From the NCBI GenBank assembly GCA_026874595.1, contig CM049321.1:4271479-4335478 (forward strand): DNA of 64,000 nucleotides, in the 5' to 3' direction. Shown here piece by piece: positions 35,233-46,909 of the stretch. The stretch's first letter is position 1; each line of letters starts with the position of its first letter. The stretch is from Sipunculus nudus (taxonomy: Eukaryota > Annelida > Sipuncula > Golfingiida > Sipunculidae). The position numbers were made by a program, and so were the translations under genes. A model generated the notes under the pieces. The model did not search any database. It saw only the letters and a program-made list of their open reading frames with translations, and was not told the DNA's origin.

Positions 35233-35579
35233 GCTTATTTATATATTATGAATATTTAATGAACCAATTTTTAATGCATGTAAGTATATATGTCTATTTA
35301 TACATATAATACAGAAATGGAACAGAAAATTTTAAAACTCCGATAAGAACCAATTATCAGGTGTATTTATGTATATATGAATAATCGATGAAATTCAGTT
35401 ATTTATTCATGGGTATTAAAGTAGGTATTTTTCAGCGAGCTCCTGGTCAAAGTCATTACCACAAGGGTGCGCTCTCTCAATCCACACGTGAACTGGTACG
35501 TGCCATTTTGGTCAGGTAAAATAAATCCGAATAACCCTCATGCGCTTATCATGGCTACATATAGGTTTCATACTCCGCC

Positions 35580-35595
35580 GGGGGGGGGGGGGGGG
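35580..35595 (+). repeat. Poly-G run
   Basis: Sixteen consecutive G residues. Confidence 0.9.
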
Positions 35596-35599
35596 ACAT

Positions 35600-37760
35600 C
35601 GTTATTGATATTAGCGACAGCCTGCAAACGTCAGTTTTTGATGAACTGCAGCCGAGGCCCGTCAGTTTATTTCAGAAGCCTGATTTTCATGTTGTCATGG
35701 CTACAGTGATATTAGACTATAACCGCCACCTTTTCCTTTTGTGATAGGTATCCCCCGATTCCTGAAGTGATTGTTTTCCATCGGTCATAACACAACAATA
35801 GTTAGATAGCTGTTATTGTATAACTGTAACAGAGTGCCTGAAACAACTTTGACCAGACAAACACAGGGTTACGAGGTAGAATAAATTGGTATCAGTTTTT
35901 TTTTCTGATTTAGCGATAGACAGCAGTTGGTATATATGTTACTTCCATATGGTCTGAGTCGTGTTTTTGACACGATCCAAATAATTGTTGAATATATGGA
36001 AAATATTGCACCATAACGGTTCCCTTTTAATTGCAAAATTTATATATGTGATGAAATGTTATACGCGAAGGGTCGTCCGAACCTGCACGTTCGAAAAACA
36101 GAAAAGTCAAGACAAATAACACACAATATGAAAATGATTTAAAATGTATAATACAAGATTTTAACAAAACTTCTGTGCCTATGTATTTTAAATAAGAATA
36201 AAAGGGTCCCCGCTGATTATTGGGCAGCACTGACACAAAGAAAAGAGAAAACAGGGTATATTCTGATGTGCCGTTGTATAAATAAAAAAGGTGCAGTTGT
36301 ATTCCTGAATTTGTGTTGTTCTAAAATTTCAAGATTTGTTTTAGACAGACTACAAAAACGCTTTTTTGTCCATGTGTAAATAATGTCATGGCATGGATCA
36401 CTCGTATCAAGACTCAAGGCCATATGTATGGCTCTTTTATGAGTTTGCAAACATCCTGGTATATATTGTAATAAATACATATAATTTGTCAATTATTTTT
36501 TTAAAATTCATTGGTTATATTTATATTACGTACATATTATTTTTGTAGTTTTTTTATGAATGAGAATACTCATAGATATATAAACGGATAAACTACCATA
36601 ACCTTTTTACATCGATTTAGTCCAGCTAATTCAGTCATGAATTTCGTGACCAGATCAAAGTTTTTAAATCCAATGGTCTTCAACCACTGCATTGTTGGTT
36701 CCTGTAGGCCAGAGGTCATAATAACGCCCTCTCATACAGGCAAACACGTGCACGGAGAGTCATTTTACATTTTGTACCGATCCTTTGGAAAGTTGAACAC
36801 TTAGATATTTCCCACATTAGTAGCTAATAAGTAGTGACAAACATGACACATAACGGAATATTTTTAGGTGGTCTCCTTATGTTTCCTATATTTTCCTATA
36901 AAAAGGTCTATAATTTCTTATACTTTCCGGCATTAAGACCCTCATCTCCTACATTTTCCTGTTATTTTCACTGCACAATCGGGTTTCTGTATAACAGGGT
37001 TACTTTTGAAAACATTCAGTCCTTTTGCATGGAAGTGTGCATGTAATATGGCAGAAACTGGTTTACACTGAGCAAAGTGTGACTGAAAGTTTGATATTAT
37101 GGCAGGATGTATCTTTAGCGGAAAGGCAAATTTTAGTGCGGAAGGGCAAACCTGTAGTTATTGCTTTCGATGGGAAAGCTGAAAATGTCAAAGTTCTACG
37201 ATTCCTGCTGTAGGCCTGATATTTTGCTGGCCGGGACATTCTTAAAAGGAGTTATTCCGATATCTAACATCTATAATTTATTTACATTCACTTTTTTTAT
37301 AACATTTTGAGGCCCTGCCAAAATAATCTTAACATATTCAAAGACATCTGGTGGCAAGTTATATGGTGCAGAAGTTTGCTAACGGTGTTTTTTCAGCTAC
37401 CTACTAACTTCAGCACATATGCAACCACCAACCTTTCAGTTTTTTTCTTTTTCTCAGCATGGCCGCGTGTACCGTGTTTCCTTATAGCTTGTAGATAAAC
37501 AAGGATAAACGTCCGTCACGGAGAGGCGTTATAAGAACCGTTCATAGCCGATTTTACCTACAGTTCCATAACATACAAGCCGAGTAAGCCAGAAATAACT
37601 TACATTCAAAAGTGAAGGGAGGTGACTAGCTAGCCTCAAATTTTCTCAGAAGATACCATGCGTCTATCGGTGCTATATGCATTACACTGAGTATTTTGAA
37701 GTATGCGTTATATCCAGTGGCGTCAATACATTTTCGGGTAGGGAGTTGGGAAATGACTCA
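35600..37760. other. Gene-free stretch
   Basis: AT-rich DNA with several 60-90 codon frames on both strands, none recognisable. Two acceptor-like sites (TTTTTTCAG near 37398 and TTTTTCTCAG near 37459) have no matching donor exon. Confidence 0.45.
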
Positions 37761-37763
37761 CAG

Positions 37764-37814
<51 letters not shown>

Positions 37815-37910
37815 CCTTTTTAGCGTCTGTATGACACATTTCAAATATATCAAAGTCTGTATGACACATTTTAAATATATCAAAGTCTGTATGACACATT
37901 TCAAATATAT
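37764..37910. repeat. (AC)n(AT)n microsatellite followed by a 30-bp triplicate
   Basis: 37764-37790 is AC, 37791-37814 is AT. At about 37824-37910 a 30-bp unit with GTCTGTATGACACATTT and AAATATATCAAA occurs three times. Confidence 0.92.
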
Positions 37911-38527
37911 TTTCTTAATCACATTTCAATTATGACAATCAAGTATAAGGTTTTAAATAATAAGGTTTGCTTCCAGTATAAGTTTTTTTCTAAACCAGGT
38001 TTAGATATAATATTATATATAACTCATAACTCATAACCCAGAGTCTATATAAATCTATTTATTGACATGTTTCATTTGCAGTATATAAATACAAATGTAT
38101 TATTCTCTGAATAGGGGGATGATTACATTGACCACCCCGCTTGCTGAAAAGTGGGGGAATGTATACCCCCCATACCCCCTATATTGACGACCTTAGTTAT
38201 AGACCAACCAGTCCATAGCTGAATTGAACTTAGTAAGAGTCTTGTTTGCGTGGGACAATAATTACAGCTGAAAATCAGCTACATATTTTTCGTTTCCGAG
38301 GTAATATTTAAGGGTCAGTGGGTGACCAGAGTTAAAAACGTAAAACTCTCTGTACCACAATGAAACTCATTTCTTCAAGCGTTCTCCAGATGACCCCCGC
38401 CCTGGTGAAGAAACTGTTAATCATTCTCTTCTCTGGTTACGTCAAAAACCACGTGGTTTCATATTTTTTAAACTAAAAACATTTTAACATTCCTCAGTGA
38501 CATGAGTGAGCGAGGCCTTGTAAACTA

Positions 38528-38546
38528 TCACGTGACATCACGTGAC
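38528..38546. promoter_or_regulatory. Tandem E-boxes (CACGTG x2)
   Basis: TCACGTGAC occurs twice, at 38528-38536 and 38538-38546, so the two CACGTG cores are exactly 10 bp apart, one helical turn. Both have the TCACGTGA flanks favoured by MITF/TFEB/USF-type bHLH-Zip factors. TTGACAG (TALE-like) and CTTTGATC (TCF-like) words follow at 38565-38615. Function inferred. Confidence 0.4.
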
Positions 38547-39654
38547 ACCCTGGAGGGCTGCTATTGACAGGTGGTTTCTTTCAAGACATCCGGGCCACGA
38601 ATCCCTTTGATCTTATTCAAATACCTGTAGAACTAATGGAAAAGATAGGGAATAGAAGTAAATACAAAAGATTCAGTTTTCACAGGTTTTCTCTGCTAAT
38701 GTAAACATTACAAACCTAACACGTTTTTCTTACGGTTGACACATTTGTAGATGCAATGATAAAAAAATGCAAGTGTAATCGTTTTTGTGAAGACGTTTCG
38801 CGTCTTTTCCCTGCTTCCGTGTGTATGAAGTGAATTTTCGATTTTATAGAAATAGTATGTACTATGAAGGTGACCAGTCCTGAAAAGGCGCGTTTGATGT
38901 TGAGTGTAGACAAATATACCCTGAATGGTTGCCACAGGCCAATACGCGGTTCGTATGGTGTTACCTTTGATCGAGCGCTCCCTTTGTCACCCTACATACT
39001 ATTGATATTTAATTTATTTTTACTGGCACGGCTACAAATCACGAGCGACAAAAATCCGTCACATGAACTAAATTTGATTTTAAAACAACCCACTTCTCAA
39101 CGTCTGATTTATCTTGTAAATTAAAGGGTTTTTTATGAAAGGTTTTTCTGTACATGGACATCTTTACTGTATGGACATTATCTTGTGCCGTTGATCTGTT
39201 CTCGGAAAAGACTGAATTGCCGTGTGTGAATTCAAATATGTCTACATAAATTTTAATACTGTACATTATAAATGCCTGTATCTGGATACCTTTATATTTG
39301 TTACTTTTTATTACATCTCCATCAGTAGTTATATATCTATATTTATGATTAAGGTCTAATGATCGTCTAAAAATCATAAATTCATATTTTTTCAGAAAAT
39401 AAATGATTTACAAGTCTTTTGTTATAACCAGCTTGTCACAAAGAATGTGTTATTGACATTATAGTACATCATTTAGGAAAAATAGGTTCCTTTTTTACAT
39501 GACTATTTAACATCACTTAAAGTGCAAACAAACCAACGCATACTTCAGTTTCTGATTGGTTTACAAATAGACTGAAGATTGATTGTTATCTTTAGGGGTG
39601 AACATCAGTCAGAGGTCTTTGGAGCCTGAGCACTGTATATCATGATAAACTGGG

Positions 39655-39745
39655 CCCTCTTTATTGACCTTTAATAATTAAAGACCAGGTTAACCAGGTG
39701 ACCTGATTAATAATCGGCCTGTTTATTGACCGTTAATCAGTGTAA
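39655..39745. promoter_or_regulatory. Cluster of palindromic factor-site-like motifs
   Basis: The word TTTATTGACC occurs twice (about 39660 and 39721). Between them are a perfect 15-bp palindrome CTTTAATAATTAAAG (39669-39683), the palindrome GGTTAACC, and AGGTGACCT. Homeodomain, HNF1-like and nuclear-receptor half-site readings are all possible. No gene adjoins it. Confidence 0.35.
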
Positions 39746-40398
39746 GGATCATAACCCCCCCCCCCCCCTTCAGAATTTGACACTTACAGACTGGACAGCT
39801 GGTTGAAAGGTTGAGAGGAAGTAAATTAAATTAGATGATAATACGGATCCATGTTATACAAATGGCACTTTCATTTACATTTCAGTTAGCCAGCTAAGAC
39901 AAAATTACTCTTTCTACAAACAGTTTTTTTTTTACCATTTTCTCAAAAAACATCTTTCAGTCAACTATACCCTCTTTACAGGGATATGGCTCATGTTTGA
40001 AAACATGTTATGAAAAATGTGTAGTTTTTTATCTTGTTTTATAAAGCGGTTACAGACCACTTGTAACAAAGTATCATCGGTCAATTTGTCATTTTATAAA
40101 ATTAACATTTAAAAAGATAGAGAGAAGATATAGAGATTTGCAATAAAAAAACCGCCTGGAGATATTTGTAGATATTTCAATCAAATTTTACTGTTGAATG
40201 CATACTGCCAGGTTATTGCCAGGGTAAAGATCGCGTTTTTGTAAAAATGAAAATTTTGACTTAAATCTCGGTCAAATAAACAAAACGTTTATTTATATAT
40301 AGATGATTAAATAAAAGGTATTCTTTAATATGTATATCAAGTGATAATAAATAAGTTCCTTCATATTAGAAGCACCACTTTTCTTTTTTACATAACTA

Positions 40399-40436
40399 CT
40401 AACACACACACACACACGTACACACATATATACATG

Positions 40437-40467
<31 letters not shown>

Positions 40468-40492
40468 ATTATATATTTGTGTGTGTATGTGG
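40399..40492. repeat. (CA)n / (AT)n / (GT)n inverted microsatellite
   Basis: A CA tract, a short AT tract and a GT tract follow one another, so the two arms are complementary and could fold into a long hairpin centred near 40440. Confidence 0.92.
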
Positions 40493-40964
40493 CGAGAGAG
40501 AACTTCGCCCAGAATTGACCCTTTGATCACATTATAAACCATTATCCATGAGATATTTGATCTTATGTTTATTCCTGAAACCAAAAAAAAATGAAAAAAC
40601 CCCTTGAGCCATTGATTGCGGGCTGACCCGACCCCTGACATTTCTAAATAACACAAGTATATCTTTGACATGTGAGGCTGGCCGTCAGACTGTCAATCGG
40701 AAAGGTCAGAGGCAGGCAGGGGGACTGTTTTATGTTTTTCTCTTTAACGGAGGTGGCAAGCAAAATCAATTATAGACAAGAAAGCGTCCAAAATTAACCA
40801 AGGCTGTTATGTGAGGAGAAGTCGTATTTCATGTGAGAACGAGTCCAGCTGATGAAGAACTACGAGTGTTTTCCTGGCTCGGTTTCCGGGCGTTGTGATT
40901 ATATTGAAGCAGGGATTGTCTGTACAGCCCGTCTGTCAGTCAATCAGACCGCCAACAAGCCCGT

Positions 40965-41440
40965 CAGTCAGTGAATGAATGAGCCTTTGAATGTGTGAGT
41001 AAGTGTGTGGGTGATACATTTTGTACGTGTGTGAGTGAATGAGTGTAAGTGAGTTAGTGAGTGAGGGAGTGAATAAGTGCGGGATTGAGAGGGAAGGTGA
41101 TTGAGTGTGTGAATAATTGTGTGAGGAATGAGTAGATGAGTGAATGAGTGAGTGATAGAATGAGGGAGGGAATGAGTAAGTGGGGGAGGGAGTGTGTATG
41201 TGGATGGAGGAGTGAGTGACTGAGTGAGTAGGAGAGTGAGTGGGTGTGTTAGTGAATGAGGGAGTGAGTTATTCAGTAAGTTAATCCCCAAACGTGTACC
41301 TCAGTGAGTGTGTGAGTGAGTGAATGAGTGGGAGAGTGACTAAATCAGTAAATTAGTCCCCACTGAGTCCCTCAGTGAGTGAAAGGTGAGTAAGTCAGTC
41401 ACTCAGTCAGTCATAATCAGTCAGTCGTGTGTGAGCGAGT
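40965..41440. repeat. Degenerate (GTGA)n repeat
   Basis: Tetranucleotide GTGA/ATGA words dominate for about 470 bp, with irregular interruptions. The minus-strand 107-codon Ser/Leu/Thr/His-rich frame is an artefact of the repeat. Confidence 0.9.
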
Positions 41441-41444
41441 AAGA

Positions 41445-42035
41445 AATACAGCCAACTAGTCATCACCTCCTCCAAACCAGCCAAACAACCTAAATAAAAT
41501 ATCACCAGTTCATCAAACAGTTAATCTGATTAGTACTGCCATCAAATGTATTATCAAATCAACATGTTTAACAATTAAAAACTTCAAGCAACCGTTTTCT
41601 TTTTTTCTTCTCTTTCACCTTCTCTTTCTCTATCTGGGTTATCTTTTTTATGTAAGGCCACACAAGGAAAAAATATATTTTTCTACGAAAATGGGTCAAA
41701 ATATATGGCGCGAGCGGGAGATTTATTTTATGGAACAAGGCAAATACGGTAAATTTCGCCAGTTGGCCTAAGAATTCATTTAGGTAAATTTTTCCAATAG
41801 CCCCAGGACTTTGCCTTCTTTAAAAAAAACTATCAACGAAAAATGGGAGAGACGAATCCCTAAAAAAATATTTTCTTCATCTTCCTCTTAATTAGTTAGG
41901 GATCCGCCTCGTGGTAGGGTTGAGCAAGATTTCCTCATTTTCTCAATACAGGTCCAACACTCTGAACAAAACCGACCATCGTGCTGTCAAGCTATGTATG
42001 TTTTTTTTTTGGTGGAGTATAACACTATATATCGA
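41445..42035. other. Gene-free stretch
   Basis: Nothing beyond AT-rich single-copy DNA is visible. Confidence 0.5.
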
Positions 42036-42039
42036 TGAT

Positions 42040-42440
42040 CAGTATTGTCACCTTTTCCAACTTCCAACTTTCCGCTAGAGGTCGTTTCTACTCTAAATAT
42101 CCTCTTCCTGACAGGCACCGTGGAATGGCTAGGATTACTTGTCTCACCTGTCAAACTTTAAAATAAATAAAATTGTAACATTTCAAGGAAACACCTTCTG
42201 TTTTCCACATGCGAATGCATGAAAAATGTTAAGTCTTTCCACAAAAACACGTACCCGTGATTATGTAATTTGCCATAAAACAATTCTTACCTAAGTATTG
42301 TATTTGAACGGACTAAACTACCATCTACATTGCATTTAGACGCACACCATTTGTGTATTTAGAAGCCGCTGTGCGTTGTGGGCAAGATTGTAACGCCCAT
42401 AATCCCAATAACAGCGGAGTCGTACTCGTATGAGTCCGAT
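42040..42440 (+). mobile_element. Dispersed family D2, copy
   Basis: Matches 17540-17945 block by block (CCGCTAGAGGTCGTTTCT, CTCTTCCTGACAGGCACC, CATTTCAAGGAA, and the end block AGCCGCTGTGCGTTGTGGG). The middle is more diverged. Non-coding. Confidence 0.65.
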
Positions 42441-42535
42441 GTGACGTAATGTGTCCAACTGCTAGGGGAATTTATAGGTCTTTCCGTTACCCTTGACCTA
42501 TGACACGGAAGTGATAAAGACGTCACCAAGCGTAT

Positions 42536-43245
42536 CCTCCGCTCACTCTATTTATCCTCAGCTCACACTGTCTATCCTAAGCTCACACTGTCTATCACTC
42601 TTTCAATCCTCGTGCTGACTCGATCTTTCACTTGGTCTATTATTAGCTCACTCAGTATAACCTCAGTTCACTCTGTTTATTCTAAATTCACTATGATAAT
42701 CACGCTTTCGATCCTCACTCTGCCTATCACTTTTTCCATCCTCAACTCACTCTGTTTATCTTCAGCTCATATGGTCTCTCCTCAGCTCACTATGTTCATC
42801 CTCAGCTAATATCGTATATCCTCAGCTCACTCAGTATGTCCTCATGTCATTTGGTCTATCCTATGTTTACTCTGTCTATCACGCTTTCTATCCCTAGCTC
42901 ACTCTCACTATCACTCTGTTTAAAAACAGCTCACTCGTTCTATCCTTAGCTTACTCTGTCCATCACTCAGTCTGTCCTCAGCTAATTCTGTCTATCCTCA
43001 GCTTACTATATCACTCACTCTCTCATCATGCAGCTACTCTGTCTGTCCTGAGCTCACTAAATCTATTACTCTGTTTATGATCAGCTCACTCGGTCTATCC
43101 TTAGCTTACTTTGTCCATCACTCAGTCTTTCCTAAGCTTATTCTGTCTATCCACAGCTTACTCTGTCTATAACTCAGTCTCTCCTCAGCTTTTTCTGTCT
43201 TTCCTCAGCTCACTCGGTCTTTCCTAAGGTCATCTCTCCGTCAAA
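42536..43245. repeat. Minisatellite, ~20-bp unit
   Basis: Degenerate units of the type CTCAGCTCACTCTGTCTATC repeat about 35 times with indels. The plus strand is pyrimidine-rich. The 65-codon Ser/Ile-rich frame within is not a gene. Confidence 0.9.
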
Positions 43246-43287
43246 TCAGTCAAGCTTCAATCCTTTGATAAGGAGCTGTACCTCTGT

Positions 43288-43542
43288 AAATACTGAGGCC
43301 TCGACAATCGAGTCGTAACAAACTCAACTCTCTCGGCTGGCGACCTGGGTTCGAATCCTTGTGTAGCTATGAGTTGGTTCTGGTGGCTCATCCGTAGTTT
43401 TCGTCATGCCCCCCGTTTTCGTAAACCTACTAGTTTATACAGACTGTCGAACGGCGCCGTCTGTGTCATTGGGAGTACCAAGCATTAGCTATCATTGCTG
43501 TTTGCACAATCCTTGTAAAAATAACGTTAAAAAGAAATCATT
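43288..43542 (+). mobile_element. tRNA-derived SINE-like copy
   Basis: A GAGGCCTCGACAATCGAGTCG stretch resembles a diverged A-box region, and 50 bp later GGTTCGAATCC (43369-43379) is a good RNA polymerase III B box. The T-arm does not pair fully, so it is not a working tRNA. About 150 bp of unrelated sequence follows, ending in an A-rich tail (AAAAATAACGTTAAAAAG). Head, B box, body and A-rich tail fit a SINE. Family unassigned. Confidence 0.5.
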
Positions 43543-43761
43543 GCTGCTCTGAGTTCAGGCCTGGCATATTCCGACCGGGACATGAGAAATATTGATAGAT
43601 TGTACCACAGAAACACACACGGATATGAAAGTCCATTTTCAATACGAATTTTAATAAAAATGTGCATAATTAGTACTGAAACAAACATGCTTACACGTTA
43701 AACCGGAAAACAGTCACACCCTACTCATGCTGACCAAAATTTAAATATTAAGTTTAACTAT

Positions 43762-43819
43762 AACAGTAGGTCTCCGAGAAACAACTTATTCAACAGTAGG
43801 TTTCCGAGAAACAACTTAC
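43762..43819. repeat. 30-bp direct duplication
   Basis: AACAGTAGGT(C/T)TCCGAGAAA followed by CAACTTA occurs twice in tandem. Confidence 0.9.
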
Positions 43820-44044
43820 CTATAGATAGAACAAAGTACACTTTCTCCAAGCCAGGGAACCAAAACTACTTGACTGATATGTGTAACTAGAAGTAACGAG
43901 GCTGCAAGGAATTGCCCCGGGACATTCGCCAGAGAAAGGCGGTGATTTTCCCGCCTTTTGTCTTGATTGACAGTCCCTGTAACGACCAAACATTTTGCCA
44001 GAAATACCTAAGAAAGCCATCAACAACGAGAAAAGCGATGCCAT
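43820..44044 (-). CDS. Candidate small secreted-type ORF, unrecognised
   Basis: From an ATG in good context (CACATGG) the minus strand reads 74 codons. The N-terminus (MASLFSLLMAFLGISG) looks like a signal peptide or membrane segment; the remainder is Ser/Gly/Pro-rich with four cysteines (residues 25, 41, 47 and 69). The TAG stop is followed immediately by a donor-like GTAAGT. A second frame across the same DNA is also open for 75 codons, which weakens the case. No family recognised. Confidence 0.2.
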   Translation of the reverse strand: MASLFSLLMAFLGISGKMFGRYRDCQSRQKAGKSPPFSGECPGAIPCSLVTSSYTYQSSSFGSLAWRKCTLFYL

Positions 44045-44119
44045 GTGAATTTGTGGAAGATCTTTGATTCTCAGGAGAAAAACCGTCAGCCGAAAAATGT
44101 ATATATGGCTCCACATAAA

Positions 44120-45330
44120 TACCTACCTAATGGTTAATCATCATTTGCTATTTCCATGTCCAGGCATTTTAAATGCTTGACTACCTTTTAGTTTGGTTAT
44201 AAAAGTCCATTGGGTTTTGGTCAAGTATTCTAAGTACTTGAGAAATTTGATTAGGTTTTGAAAGTGCGCGTACTGTGATCTGGCCAGGCATATTAAATTA
44301 ATAAGCCCTGTACACTGTAATCCTGATTCAAGAAATCCAGATAGCTTTATTTATAATTTTCAACATTATGCTATTTCAAGCACCCCTAACAGCAAGCCAC
44401 ATGTATGCGGGCTGATATTAAACTACTGCATGACAATATCTCATTTTTTAAGGTAGAGAGAGACATTGATAGAAAGAAAAACAAAACTAAAACACATTTG
44501 AGACATTAATTCTCATGTAGTTCAATATAAGTTCATTAAAAAGTGGTTTACTGTTACTGGGTGCTTAAAATAATGTACCTTGAAATAATTATTTTTTAAA
44601 TGTTACGAAATTATGTTATAATGAAGCAAAACTTAAAAAAAAATATGTAAACCATAAGAAAGACCACGGTAGCAGGTTTAAAATAACGTTCACTTTATCG
44701 GGTCTATTATGAGTTTAAAATATCGTTTGGATTGATTTTAGATACATAGGGTTTTTGTCAGCTGCCTTTAGAACGTGTGTTCATTTTTCGCACGTGGAAC
44801 TTTCGTTCCAATTTTTGACAGTTTTAATTTACAAATGTGTCCTTCGAACTTGATCGCTGTTTGTACGATTCCCCTCCATAAAGCTCCGTATGCACTCCGA
44901 CATATGTAACGGGGATTATATTTCGTGACTAGGGCTGAAATGTTTTCCCAATTTATGTATAGTGGATCCAATGTCACCGCCTTTTCTGGATTAGGACACT
45001 TACCACTAAGTACCTGGCATTGGGTATCACATTATGCTTTGTGGAAAGTGTTTCATTCACTTGGCGTTTGAGGATTATATTTCATTGCGAACTTCATTTC
45101 ATATGCCATGCATCATTCGGTCTTCTCTTTAGTGATCAAATATCATTCCACCTGACAGGGATCGGATTTCCCTTCACTTTTTTATACTTGAGGCTCTTTG
45201 CCAAATTATTTCAAAACTCGGTGTTATATTAAAATCCTTCAAAGCACAAGGGACAAATGAAGTAAATTTGCTCACACAAGACACCGAGGGATCAAGCACT
45301 TCACGTCAAGTGCACCCATTGAACACAGTC
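44120..45330. other. Gene-free stretch
   Basis: AT-rich DNA. Around 44160-44270 the words AAGT(A/C)TT and GGTTTTG recur loosely. No gene evident. Confidence 0.45.
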
Positions 45331-45343
45331 AAGGTGCTGTCAC

Positions 45344-45628
45344 GTGACGAGGAGCCGAGGTGGAGGCATTTCAGAAGGAGGCTGGGTGCAGCTAGTTGAA
45401 CAATGGGCCTTTCAGGAGGACGCTATTAAGGCAGTAGGCCTCCACCAAAGCAGGAGGGGTTGGGATATGAAGGTCAACACATACAGGATCCATTATCGTC
45501 TTAAGTACACACCTCTATACATCCTTCATTACCAATCCCCCCCCCCCCCGGTCCATGCTCACATACACATTCTGATAAGAACAATAATCCCTTCTGATGT
45601 CACATCAAAGCCATGTCCAGTGACATAA
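45344..45628 (+). other. GC-richer block with a 94-codon frame
   Basis: The frame starts at a GTG within a CACGTGAC E-box and contains the protein-like stretch ISEGGWVQLVEQWAFQED. It then degenerates into a Pro run over a C tract (45538-45550). No splice sites or known family. GGTGGAGGC and its complement GCCTCCACC, plus an AACAATGG SOX-like word, suggest a regulatory element as an alternative. Confidence 0.2.
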
Positions 45629-45717
45629 ACATGACATAAAATGTATGTTTTTGGTCTGCCTCAGATCTGGGCGTGATAACTGCAAATTATCTGATCTCAT
45701 GTTGGCTTAATTACTAT

Positions 45718-45805
45718 GGCTGTAACGAAACATCGGTGCACCGATACAAAGACAAGTATCGTATCGCTATCTTGATATGTCCCTGTATCGATATGTTGAA
45801 GATAT
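45718..45805 (+). repeat. Dispersed-repeat-like ATCG-rich palindromic element
   Basis: GGCTGTAACGAAACATCGG leads into the perfect palindrome ATCGGTGCACCGAT (45732-45745), followed by GTATCG and GATATG words. GGCTGTAACGA-type starts with this palindrome recall common animal non-autonomous elements, but that is memory of a motif only. Only one copy is in this window. Confidence 0.4.
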
Positions 45806-45984
45806 ATGACAATTCAAATCGAAATTATGACGTTTTACTAGCGACCACCAGCATCATATAAGCCAGCGGCCCAGCGCGTGTAATAAAATAGGCCAGAAAT
45901 CGGTCAATGGGCGTTTAATTTGCTTCTTGCTGCACGATCAAACAAATTGAATGTACTGTTTTATTCTTTATTCATCTTTAATCG

Positions 45985-46195
45985 TGGAAGCAAAGGGACT
46001 TTTCTTAATTTTGAATTGTGAATTGAATTTTACTTGAATTAAAATGGAATTGAAGTTTCATAAACTTTCTTTATTTGCAATTGAATTGGAATTGATATAT
46101 TTCCAAAACCCATTGAACTGAATTGTATAAAATTGGAATTGAAGTTTGATATACATTCTGGCTCGGAGGTTAATTGGAATTGACAAAACGAATTG
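45985..46195. repeat. Degenerate GAATTG repeat
   Basis: AATTGAA/GGAATTGA words recur about 15 times with irregular spacing. Confidence 0.75.
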
Positions 46196-46619
46196 ATCCT
46201 ATGTAGGTTGCGGCTAGAATGAGGTAGTTGTACAGGAGACTCTTCAAACGTCTATAGGTTTGTTTACATAACCTGGCTATCCCTTGTTAAAGACTCACTT
46301 CAGGTGCGGCTTAAAGATCTGATTTTCTGATAGATACTTAATTATTTGCCACATTGCGCATTTTCTTCCGCTATCCGCTCATTTCGCCTTTATACAAAAC
46401 TTTAGAAACAGGCCCAGTGTCTCTTTTTGTCACGTGTTTTACATATTGTTTACACTCTGTTGAAAAATACAATCGAAGTGTCCATAAACTATAACCTGAC
46501 TGCTTGGTCTATCGTACGATATAACGCAAGTGCGAAAAATTGCAGCCAATGAACCAGGGTGTATTTTTCCTGAATCACAATTAAATATGTTTAGATATTC
46601 GCCATCTTGAAGTATAGTT

Positions 46620-46691
46620 ATGGAGGACGCTATGGTTACGTTTTCTCTCGCGATACTGAACGCGTCAGGGGGAAGGTTATTTCTACTGAGT
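46620..46691 (+). CDS. Candidate first coding exon, unrecognised
   Basis: An ATG at 46620 opens exactly 24 codons (MEDAMVTFSLAILNASGG then RLFLLS) up to a perfect donor GTAAGT at 46692-46697; the intronic frame stops six codons later. Just upstream is GCCATCTTG (46601-46609), a YY1-like element on the minus strand, and a CTCTCGCGA motif lies inside. Both are common at TATA-less promoters, so start site, ATG and donor are laid out as expected for a short first exon. The peptide is mildly hydrophobic and matches no family I know. The next phase-0 exon was not found. Confidence 0.3.
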
Positions 46692-46909
46692 GTAAGTGTA
46701 AGGAAATGGTCCTAGAACGAAACCGCAGTAGATCTCATTGTGTTACCAGAAAAAGAACACAGGGCTGCCTTTTTGCATAATATGCTTTGTGAAAACAACG
46801 GTCACTTTTGAAAGATAGCTCGGCTTTGTTAACCAAAGAATTATTAAAAGCCGCATCTGTAACTATTATGTTGCATTTTAATACAAATATAACAATTACA
46901 TCACGAGCC

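Noticed and set aside
40968-41291. 107-codon Ser/Leu/Thr/His-rich protein
   Set aside because: It is the translation of the GTGA repeat.
43369-43379. Functional tRNA gene
   Set aside because: Only the B box is good. The T stem does not pair fully and no acceptor stem or anticodon arm could be drawn; a SINE-like reading fits better.
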